From an uncultured Eubacteriales bacterium (GTDB lineage Bacteria; Bacillota; Clostridia; Monoglobales; Firm-18), in the NCBI GenBank assembly GCA_905210885.1, contig CAJLYO010000034.1, forward strand, positions 1 to 11,389: DNA of 11,389 bases, read 5' to 3'. The translations under genes and the position numbers were made by a program. This document shows, piece after piece, positions 5,982 to 11,389 of this stretch; position 1 is the first letter of the stretch; each line of letters opens with the position of its first letter. The notes under the pieces are model-generated. The model ran no database searches. It had not been told where the DNA came from and worked only from the letters and a program-made list of their open reading frames with translations.

Positions 5982-6021
5982 CAAGTCTTGGTTTTCAAGG
6001 CGCCTTGAAAAGGAAAACTTG
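5982..6021. repeat. 40-nt near-perfect palindrome
   Basis: The centre TTTTCAAGGCGCCTTGAAAA (5992-6011) is a perfect 20-bp palindrome. It is flanked by a 2x2 mismatch and a further 8-bp stem ending in CAAG/CTTG. There is effectively no loop. It lies between the purF terminator and the bulged hairpins. No coding frame in it is credible. Confidence 0.75.
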
Positions 6022-6057
6022 CAACAGAGTCACGGGACATAACATTGTGCGAATAAC

Positions 6058-6098
6058 AAAAAAGACGTGCAAAATCCGTTTGGATTTCGCACGTCTTT
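6058..6098 (-). terminator. Intrinsic terminator after purF
   Basis: A 17-bp stem (arms 6061-6077 and 6082-6098, loop AAAC on the minus strand) is fully paired in the minus-strand RNA with one G-U pair, while the plus-strand RNA would have an A-C mismatch. Six U residues follow on the minus strand (6063-6058). It begins 12 nt past the purF stop and separates glnN-purF from amt. Confidence 0.92.
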
Positions 6099-6109
6099 GT
6101 GCACACAAA

Positions 6110-7495
6110 TTATTCTTTTATATTACCGTGATTATAAACATATTCGCCCGAGAAGCATGCGGTACAAAAATCAAGCTTTGACGACTTTGCTATATCGCAC
6201 ACGCTCTCCAGTTTCAGATACCCTAAGCTGTCCGCCCCGATAATCTCGCGCAGCTCCTCAACGGAATGCTGATACGCGGCGAGCTGTCCTCTTGTTCCCA
6301 CGTCTGTACCGTAAAAGCACGGCCACAGAAACGGCGGTGAGCTTACTCTGACGTGAACCTCGGTCGCCCCGGCTTTTTTCAGCATATTAACAATATTTGC
6401 AATCGTTGTGCCGCGGACGATTGAATCGTCAATCATAACAATTCTTTTGCCGTTTACGTTATTTTTCAGCGGATTAAGCTTTATATTAACGCTTTGCTCG
6501 CGCTGACCCTGGGTAGGCTGAATAAAGGTTCTGCCGATATATCTGTTTTTAACAAGTCCCTCGCCGTAGCATATTCCGGACTGCTGCGCATAGCCGATAG
6601 CCGCGCAGATACCGGAGTCGGGAACGCCGATTACCATGTCCGCGTCCACGGGGTACTGCTTTGCAAGGAGGCGTCCTGCCTCAAGCCTTGCCTCGTACAC
6701 GCTCTGACCGTCTATTATGCTGTCCTGGCGTGCAAAATAAATATGTTCAAAAATACACAGTGCGGTTTTTCCTCCGCAGTATTTTTCGTCCGTTTTTATA
6801 CCGTCCTCGGTAACTATCACCATTTCGCCAGGCTTTATGTCGCGCTCAAAGCTTGCGCCGATTGAATTTAAGGCACATGACTCCGACGCAAAAACCACCG
6901 ACCCGCCGATTTTTCCCATGCAAAGGGGGCGTATTCCGTAGGGATCGCGCACGCAGACAAGCTTTTTCGGGCTCATGATAAGCAGTGAAAAGGAGCCTTC
7001 AAGCATGGGCACAACCTTTTTTACCGCCTCTTCCACGGAACCGGATTTTAAACGCTGCTGTGCCAGAAGATACGCGATAACCTCGGTGTCGCTTGTGGAA
7101 TGAAATATAGCGCCGTTATCCTCAAGCTGTTTTCTCAAAGCCGCTGCATTTGAAATATTGCCGTTGTGAACGATGGACAAATAGCCTTTAACATACTTCG
7201 TAAAAAGCGGCTGAACGTTCTCGCGGCTGTTGCCGCCGGGTGTGGAATACCGTACATGACCGATTGCCATAACGCCTTTTGTTTCATCTAAAAACTTCTC
7301 GTCAAAGACATCAGCCACAAGGCCCATATCCTTTTTGGTAACCACCGTGTTTAAGTCGTTAACCGACATTCCGCAGCCTTCCTGACCCCTGTGCTGAAGG
7401 GCATAAAGGGCAAAGTAGGTAAGCCTTGAAACATCTGCGCCGTCACGGCTGAAAATTCCGAAAATTCCGCATTCCTCGCCAAGCTTTTGGTACAC
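6110..7495 (-). CDS. purF: Amidophosphoribosyltransferase (GTG start, Fe-S type)
   Basis: It makes 5-phosphoribosylamine from PRPP and glutamine, the first committed step of purine synthesis. The 461-residue precursor has an 8-residue propeptide (MYQKLGEE) before the nucleophile Cys9, which becomes the mature N-terminus after cleavage. The N-terminal-nucleophile glutaminase domain spans about 9-235 (YALQHRGQEGCG, GHVRYSTPG, HNGNISN, STSDTEV, DPYGIRPL). The PRPP-binding loop is VMIDDSIVRGTT (353-364). Cys247, Cys393, Cys444 and Cys447 match the four ligands of the structural [4Fe-4S] cluster in the Bacillus subtilis-type enzyme, implying oxygen sensitivity. GTG 7495 is the start, with AAAGGAG 7 nt upstream. 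An overlapping ATG at 7497 is out of frame. It lies 51 nt after glnN, probably in the same transcript, which couples glutamine supply to a glutamine consumer. Confidence 0.96.
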   Translation of the reverse strand: MYQKLGEECGIFGIFSRDGADVSRLTYFALYALQHRGQEGCGMSVNDLNTVVTKKDMGLVADVFDEKFLDETKGVMAIGHVRYSTPGGNSRENVQPLFTKYVKGYLSIVHNGNISNAAALRKQLEDNGAIFHSTSDTEVIAYLLAQQRLKSGSVEEAVKKVVPMLEGSFSLLIMSPKKLVCVRDPYGIRPLCMGKIGGSVVFASESCALNSIGASFERDIKPGEMVIVTEDGIKTDEKYCGGKTALCIFEHIYFARQDSIIDGQSVYEARLEAGRLLAKQYPVDADMVIGVPDSGICAAIGYAQQSGICYGEGLVKNRYIGRTFIQPTQGQREQSVNIKLNPLKNNVNGKRIVMIDDSIVRGTTIANIVNMLKKAGATEVHVRVSSPPFLWPCFYGTDVGTRGQLAAYQHSVEELREIIGADSLGYLKLESVCDIAKSSKLDFCTACFSGEYVYNHGNIKE

Positions 7496-7546
7496 ATTAA
7501 CACTCCTTTTTAATTAAGGAAAGGAGATGTTGTTTCTCCGAATCCT

Positions 7547-9637
7547 TTATACGTAGAACAGCATTTCCGCGTATGTTGGATAAGGCCAGTACTTAGCGCC
7601 GACAATTACTTCAAGCTCGTCGACAACGATTCTCAGCTCCTGCATAGCGGGAATTACCACATCTTTATAATAAACCGATAATTCCGCGTTGTCAACAATA
7701 TCTTTAACTTTTACAACGGCTTCTTCAAGATTTTGTAGCTTTTTATACATTGAAGCCGAAAGCGCCGAAATTTTTGTAACAAGTGTCAACTCCGTATCTA
7801 CATTGATATCGGCTGAAAGCTGTTTTTTGTTGTTTGCCGCTACCGTAAGCTCGTTTGCGTAAGCCGAAACTGCCGGGATAATATCCTTTTTAACCATGTC
7901 AATCATTGTAAGAGCCTCGATATTCAAGGTCTTGCAGTATGTTTCAAGGTTAATTTCGTAACGTGACAGAATTTCGTCCCTTGTGAAAATTCCGTACTTT
8001 GTAAACAGCCCGATATTTTTGTCCGAAATCATACAAGGCAGAGCGTCTGCCGTTGATTTAAGGTTAAGAAGTCCTCTCTTTTCCGCCTCTTTAACCCACT
8101 CGTCGGAGTAGTTGTTGCCGTTGAAAATTATGCGCTTATGCTGCTTTAAAATATTTGAAATAAGAATATTTGTCGCAGCCTCGATATCGTCCATGCTCTC
8201 GAGATAATCCGCAAAGCCGGAGAGCGCCTCGGCAACGATTGTGTTCAAAACCGTGTTTGCGTCTGAAATTGACGACGCCGAACCCAACATTCTGAACTCA
8301 AACTTGTTTCCTGTGAAGGCAAAGGGTGAGGTTCTGTTTCTGTCCGTGGTATCCTTTACGAACTTGGGGATAACCTTTGTGCCCAGAACCATCTTGACTC
8401 TTTCTTCCTTTTTATACTTTGTATCCTCAAGGATTGATTCTACAATATGCTCAAGCTCGTCGCCCAAAAACATTGAAATAATAGCCGGCGGAGCTTCGTT
8501 TGCGCCAAGTCTGTGATCGTTTCCGGCGCTTGATACGGCGATTCTCAGCAAATCCTGATACTCGTCAACGGCTTTGATAACCGCAGCCAAAAACAGAAGG
8601 AATCTTGTATTCTTTTCCGGATTTTCGCCCGGCTCCAAAAGGTTTTCGCCGGTGTTGGTTGAAATTGACCAGTTATTGTGCTTACCGCTTCCGTTAATGC
8701 CGGCAAAGGGTTTTTCATGCAGAAGGCAAGCCAGACCGTGCTTATCCGCAACCTTTTTCATCATTTCCATTGTAAGCTGGTTATGGTCTGCGGCAATGTT
8801 TGTTGTTTCAAAAATCGGTGCAAGCTCGTGCTGTGCCGGTGCAACCTCGTTATGCTTTGTTTTTGCGAAAACGCCCAGTTTCCACAGTTCCTCGTCCAAA
8901 TCCTTCATGAATTCCGAAACGCAGGGGCGGATAATTCCGAAGTAATGGTCGTCCATCTCCTGACCCTTGGGTGCCTTCGCGCCGAACAGGGTTCTGCCGG
9001 TGAACACAAGGTCTTTACGCTTTGCAAAGTGTTCCTTTTTAACGAGGAAGTACTCCTGCTCGGGACCGACCGTTGTTCTTACCGTTTTTGTTTCCTTATC
9101 GCCCAAAGCTCTTAAAACTCTTAAAGCTTCCTTATTAATAGCCTCCATTGAGCGGAGCAGAGGCGTCTTTTTATCCAGTGACTCGCCGCCGTATGAACAG
9201 AAGGCTGTGGGGATACAAAGTGTTCCGTCCTTAATAAATGCGTATGATGTGGGGTCCCACGCTGTATATCCGCGCGCCTCGAATGTTGCTCTTAAGCCGC
9301 CCGAGGGAAAGCTTGACGCATCGGGTTCGCCTTTAATAAGCTCTTTTCCCGAAAACTCCATTATCGCCGTGCCTTCGCCGGACGGAGCGATAAAGCTGTC
9401 GTGCTTTTCGGCGGTTACGCCGGTTAACGGCTGGAACCAATGTGTAAAGTGGGTTGCGCCCTTTTCAATTGCCCATTCCTTCATGGCGTGGGCAACCACC
9501 TTTGCCACTGACAAATCAAGGGGCTTTCCGTCGTTTATAGTCTTTTTGAGAGCCTTATAAGTATCCTTCGGCAGCTTGTCGCGCATTACGGTTTCGTTAA
9601 AAACAAGACTTCCGAAAATCTCAGGTATGTTACTCAT
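7547..9637 (-). CDS. glnN: Type III glutamine synthetase (GSIII)
   Basis: It joins ammonium to glutamate using ATP in the cytoplasm. The 696-residue length is typical of GSIII and far longer than the roughly 450-residue GSI. Signature stretches include FTHWFQPLTG (64-73), PSGGLRATFEARGYTAWDPTS (about 111-131), GPEQEYF (191-197), NEVAPAQHE (263-271), and the ATP/glutamate-site motif KPFAGINGSGKHNNWS (309-324). The long C-terminal region ends YWPYPTYAEMLFYV. I place the start at ATG 9637, with AAAGGAGGAG (9653-9644) 6 nt upstream, rather than the TTG at 9679, which would lie inside the leader terminator. There is no adenylylation enzyme nearby, and GSIII is not known to need one. Regulation appears to be by premature termination in the leader. 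purF follows. Confidence 0.96.
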   Translation of the reverse strand: MSNIPEIFGSLVFNETVMRDKLPKDTYKALKKTINDGKPLDLSVAKVVAHAMKEWAIEKGATHFTHWFQPLTGVTAEKHDSFIAPSGEGTAIMEFSGKELIKGEPDASSFPSGGLRATFEARGYTAWDPTSYAFIKDGTLCIPTAFCSYGGESLDKKTPLLRSMEAINKEALRVLRALGDKETKTVRTTVGPEQEYFLVKKEHFAKRKDLVFTGRTLFGAKAPKGQEMDDHYFGIIRPCVSEFMKDLDEELWKLGVFAKTKHNEVAPAQHELAPIFETTNIAADHNQLTMEMMKKVADKHGLACLLHEKPFAGINGSGKHNNWSISTNTGENLLEPGENPEKNTRFLLFLAAVIKAVDEYQDLLRIAVSSAGNDHRLGANEAPPAIISMFLGDELEHIVESILEDTKYKKEERVKMVLGTKVIPKFVKDTTDRNRTSPFAFTGNKFEFRMLGSASSISDANTVLNTIVAEALSGFADYLESMDDIEAATNILISNILKQHKRIIFNGNNYSDEWVKEAEKRGLLNLKSTADALPCMISDKNIGLFTKYGIFTRDEILSRYEINLETYCKTLNIEALTMIDMVKKDIIPAVSAYANELTVAANNKKQLSADINVDTELTLVTKISALSASMYKKLQNLEEAVVKVKDIVDNAELSVYYKDVVIPAMQELRIVVDELEVIVGAKYWPYPTYAEMLFYV

Positions 9638-9677
9638 TTTGTACTCCTCCTTTAATAAAATTTCACGTTTTACCAAC

Positions 9678-9717
9678 AAAAAAAGGCACTGCGGATAATG
9701 ATATCCACAGCGCCTTT
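9678..9717 (-). terminator. Leader terminator (attenuator) of glnN
   Basis: Minus-strand arms AAAGGCGCTGTGGATA (9717-9702) and TATCCGCAGTGCCTTT (9697-9682) form a 16-bp stem with two G-U pairs and a 4-nt loop, followed by a seven-U run (9684-9678). It sits between the glnN promoter and the gene, about 40 nt before the ATG. The only evident transcript it can act on is that of glnN, so it should be a conditional attenuator. Confidence 0.85.
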
Positions 9718-9722
9718 GCTGT
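9707..9722 (-). promoter_or_regulatory. Possible ANTAR-type antiterminator hairpin
   Basis: On the minus strand ACAGC (9722-9718) and GCTGT (9711-9707) form a 5-bp stem with the hexaloop AAAGGC (9717-9712), which has A at loop position 1 and G at position 4, as known for ANTAR targets. The loop and 3' arm are the same bases as the terminator's 5' arm, so the two structures exclude each other. The usual first hairpin of an ANTAR target is not evident, because the predicted start (about 9726) leaves no room for it. Confidence 0.45.
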
Positions 9723-9732
9723 CTATGGCTGT

Positions 9733-9761
9733 ATTATAGCACCGTGTTTTTTATTTGTCAA
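9733..9761 (-). promoter_or_regulatory. Promoter of glnN-purF
   Basis: On the minus strand, -35 TTGACA (9761-9756) and -10 TATAAT (9738-9733) are perfect consensus boxes with a 17-bp spacer. The expected start is near A9726. Constitutively strong initiation fits control at the downstream terminator. Confidence 0.9.
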
Positions 9762-9857
9762 TAGTTTTTTGAAAAAAATTTTTGTTTTTTTGCGGTTTTT
9801 GTCCGAAAAGTTAAACTATTTGCCCGTATCGCTAAATATTTTCCGCCGTATCAGGTA

Positions 9858-9863
9858 TATAAT
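9858..9863 (+). promoter_or_regulatory. Possible -10 element of nagA
   Basis: TATAAT is a perfect -10 box 78 bp before the nagA ATG, but no recognisable -35 sits 16-18 bp upstream. If used, the transcript would start near 9870 and include the hairpin at 9888-9922. The remainder of 9762-9857 is A/T-rich with nothing else I can identify. Confidence 0.4.
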
Positions 9864-9887
9864 TATCGTGTACATTGTTTGTTTGCG

Positions 9888-9922
9888 GGACGTTTCGGGC
9901 GCATTTTGCGTCCGAAACGTCC
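9888..9922 (+). promoter_or_regulatory. Stable hairpin in the nagA leader
   Basis: Arms GGACGTTTCGGGCGCA (9888-9903) and TGCGTCCGAAACGTCC (9907-9922) form a 16-bp stem with one G-U pair and loop TTT. The ribosome site GGAAAGG (9923-9929) starts at the next base. There is no U-tract, so it is not a terminator. It may affect translation start or RNA stability, or be an intergenic palindromic repeat; its left flank resembles 5814-5831. Confidence 0.6.
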
Positions 9923-9940
9923 GGAAAGGCTGTGAAACAT

Positions 9941-10993
9941 ATGATAATAAAAAATGTAACACTAAACGGCGAAATCACCGACATTATAACGGAAAACGGA
10001 AAAATCGCGTCAATAGGAAAAACGGCGGAAACCGGTTTTGACGCATGCGGCGCACAGGCAATTCCGGGGCTTACGGATATTCATGCCCACGGCTGTATGG
10101 GGCATGACACAATGGACGGCGATCTTTCCGAAATGGCGGATTTTCTCGCGCGCCGCGGCACTACCACATGGTATCCCACCACCATGACATGCTCTATGGA
10201 CGATATAATAAGGGCGGCAAGCGCGGACACAAACGTCCCCGGGGCAAATATCCCCGGATTTCATCTTGAGGGTCCGTTTATTTCGCCGAAACACAAGGGC
10301 GCCCAAAATGAAAAATTTATTTTAAAGCCGGATATCGGAATTTATAACAAGGTTCCCAACGTTAAACTTATAACGGTTGCGCCGGAAGTTGAAGGCTGCA
10401 TTGATTTTATAAAAAAATGTGACGGAGTGGTGTGCCTTGGACATACGGACACGGACTACGACACGGCGGTTAACGCGATACACGCAGGCGCAAAGTGCTT
10501 AACCCACACATTTAACGCAATGCCCCCCTTCCATCACCGCGCCCCCTCCGTTATCGGCGCGGCGGTTACGGAAAACGCCTATGTTCAGGTAATATGTGAC
10601 GGATTTCACGTTCACCGCGCGGCGGTTTTGGCGCTGTATAAAATTTTCGGCACCGAAAGAATGGTTTTGATAAGCGACAGCATACGTCCGGCAGGGCTGC
10701 CCGACGGGGAATACGAATCCGGCGGACTAAAAGTCATAATGAAAGACGGTGCGGCGCGCCTTACAGACGGAACAATCGCCGGCAGCAGCGCAACCCTTAT
10801 GCAGTGCGTAAAAACCGCGATTTCTTTCGGCATACCCGAATCCGACGCAATCGCAATGGCGTCTTACACCCCGGCACGGCTTATGGGGCTTAACAAGGGC
10901 GAAATAAAAGAAGGCTTTGACGCGGATATTCTGCTTACGGATGAAAATCTGGATATAAGCCATGTTATTATAAACGGCGAACTGTATATGTAA
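9941..10993 (+). CDS. nagA: N-acetylglucosamine-6-phosphate deacetylase
   Basis: It converts GlcNAc-6-phosphate to glucosamine-6-phosphate and acetate, feeding amino-sugar catabolism or recycling of cell-wall sugars, in the cytoplasm. The 350-residue amidohydrolase fold shows the metal motif HAHG (His48, His50), HLEGPFISPKHKGA with Glu110, GHTDTDY with His168, THTFNAMPPFHHR with His189, DGFHVH (220-225), and the catalytic Asp246 in ISDSIRPAG, then DGTIAGSSATL. The usual GHS is GHT here, a conservative change. I start it at ATG 9941, where MIIKNVTLNGEI matches the family. An open frame extends further upstream through the leader hairpin but has no ribosome site of its own. No nagB is adjacent in the window, and a hairpin follows the stop. 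It is divergent from glnN, whose product supplies nitrogen for glucosamine-phosphate synthesis. Confidence 0.95.
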   Translation: MIIKNVTLNGEITDIITENGKIASIGKTAETGFDACGAQAIPGLTDIHAHGCMGHDTMDGDLSEMADFLARRGTTTWYPTTMTCSMDDIIRAASADTNVPGANIPGFHLEGPFISPKHKGAQNEKFILKPDIGIYNKVPNVKLITVAPEVEGCIDFIKKCDGVVCLGHTDTDYDTAVNAIHAGAKCLTHTFNAMPPFHHRAPSVIGAAVTENAYVQVICDGFHVHRAAVLALYKIFGTERMVLISDSIRPAGLPDGEYESGGLKVIMKDGAARLTDGTIAGSSATLMQCVKTAISFGIPESDAIAMASYTPARLMGLNKGEIKEGFDADILLTDENLDISHVIINGELYM

Positions 10994-10998
10994 CCGAT

Positions 10999-11027
10999 AT
11001 TTCGGGCGGATAGTATCCGCCCGAAAT
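10999..11027. repeat. 13-bp perfect palindromic hairpin between convergent genes
   Basis: ATTTCGGGCGGAT (10999-11011) pairs exactly with ATCCGCCCGAAAT (11015-11027) around a 3-nt loop. It lies between the nagA stop (10991-10993) and the stop of the convergent small gene (11033-11035). No T-tract follows on either strand, so it may act as an RNA 3'-end stabiliser. The core GGGCGGATANTAT recurs in the amt upstream array. Confidence 0.65.
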
Positions 11028-11032
11028 GCACG

Positions 11033-11338
11033 TTAACCGGAAAAATCCTCCTCCAGCATCAAAACTTCACGCATGGAATCAAGGTTAATTCCCGTTTCAA
11101 ACTGTTTTTTATCATATTCTCTTAAATTACCCACATCTATATTCAAAAATTTCACCGGTATATCGTCGTTTCCCGAAAAAACAGCAATTTTGCCGTTATA
11201 CTCCCTGACTGTGTAGCCGGGCGTTTTCGCCGCCTCGAGATTTTGCGCCATGCTGTCGTTTTCCGTAAGCTTTATAACCGCAGCGCCGTAGAATAAAAGT
11301 GCGGCGGCTATTCCTGCAAATACGGCTGTTTTTTTCAT
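11033..11338 (-). CDS. Small signal-anchored protein, BofC C-terminal-domain-like (tentative)
   Basis: The 101-residue protein starts MKKTAVFAGIAAALLFYGAAVIKL, one hydrophobic segment that works as a signal peptide or membrane anchor, placing the rest outside the cytoplasm. The remainder (about 40-101) reads YTVREYNGKIAVFSGNDDIPVKFLNIDV, then an acidic tail LEEDFSG. From memory, the YxVREYNGxIAVF...P...L pattern resembles small clostridial proteins annotated with a BofC C-terminal-like domain, but I cannot check this. No function is assigned. ATG 11338 has an AAAGGAAG ribosome site 7 nt upstream. The last 51 bases of the window (11339-11389) show no gene I can define, though the end of an upstream minus-strand frame is possible. 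Confidence 0.7.
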   Translation of the reverse strand: MKKTAVFAGIAAALLFYGAAVIKLTENDSMAQNLEAAKTPGYTVREYNGKIAVFSGNDDIPVKFLNIDVGNLREYDKKQFETGINLDSMREVLMLEEDFSG

Positions 11339-11389
11339 AATTCATCTTCCTTTCAGATTATGTATGAGGGTTTACGGCGGCAACCGGCC

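Noticed and set aside
5882..6021. CRISPR array
   Set aside because: The units are palindromic, differ in length and sequence, and lack regular spacers or cas genes.
5809..6181. Plus-strand open frames in the amt upstream region
   Set aside because: The frames run through the palindromes and the purF terminator; composition is explained by the repeats.
7496..7546. Terminator between glnN and purF
   Set aside because: There is only a GGAGA/TCTCC stem with a 7-nt loop and no U-run, too weak; it also overlaps sequence resembling a ribosome site.
8967..9560. Plus-strand open frame of 197 codons antisense to glnN
   Set aside because: It is a shadow of the conserved GSIII frame, with no ribosome site or domain.
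9638..9679. Upstream extension of glnN to a TTG start
   Set aside because: It would begin in the U-tract of the leader terminator and has no ribosome site; ATG 9637 has AAAGGAGGAG and the family N-terminus.
9875..9940. Upstream extension of nagA
   Set aside because: The extra residues come from the leader hairpin and do not fit the NagA N-terminus; ATG 9941 has a ribosome site.

Overview
The window most likely comes from an anaerobic Firmicute of class Clostridia, of the gut Oscillospirales or Christensenellales sort. The evidence is strong AAGGAGG-type ribosome binding sites, near-consensus TTGACA/TATAAT promoters, U-rich intrinsic terminators, a CsoR copper repressor, a PurF carrying the cysteines of the oxygen-sensitive [4Fe-4S] type, a type III glutamine synthetase, an SLH-domain protein and a BofC-like small secreted protein. 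Base composition looks close to half GC by eye. I made no database comparison, so the taxonomy is inference.

Layout. (1) 1-1280, minus strand: csoR followed by a copper-exporting P1B ATPase that is cut by the window edge. The promoter in front of csoR is a perfect TTGACA-17-TATAAT, and a CsoR-type operator fills its spacer. (2) 1290-4000, plus strand: argC and argB, two steps of arginine (ornithine) synthesis. Two ARG-box-like sites exactly 21 bp apart precede argC. argC and argB are separated by about 205 bp of repeat-rich DNA. A small secreted SLH-domain gene is joined to argB (TAAATG), and a strong terminator ends the unit. (3) 4029-9761, minus strand: a nitrogen block. It is transcribed as glnN (glutamine synthetase III) -> purF (amidophosphoribosyltransferase, a glutamine consumer) -> terminator, then amt, whose protein is an ammonium channel fused to a PII (GlnB) domain. 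(4) 9858-10993, plus strand: nagA, divergent from glnN. (5) 11033-11338, minus strand: a small signal-anchored protein that converges on nagA.

The most interesting signals are in non-coding DNA. The glnN leader has a perfect promoter followed almost at once by an intrinsic terminator. A competing small hairpin there has the hexaloop AAAGGC, with A at loop position 1 and G at position 4, as recognised by ANTAR antiterminators. The roughly 220 bp upstream of amt-glnB is a run of hairpins that includes two tandem units with the same bulge and compensatory base changes. Related short repeats recur in other intergenic gaps. Functionally, region 3 links ammonium uptake, nitrogen sensing, glutamine synthesis and purine entry, beside an arginine pathway that also draws on glutamate and glutamine nitrogen.
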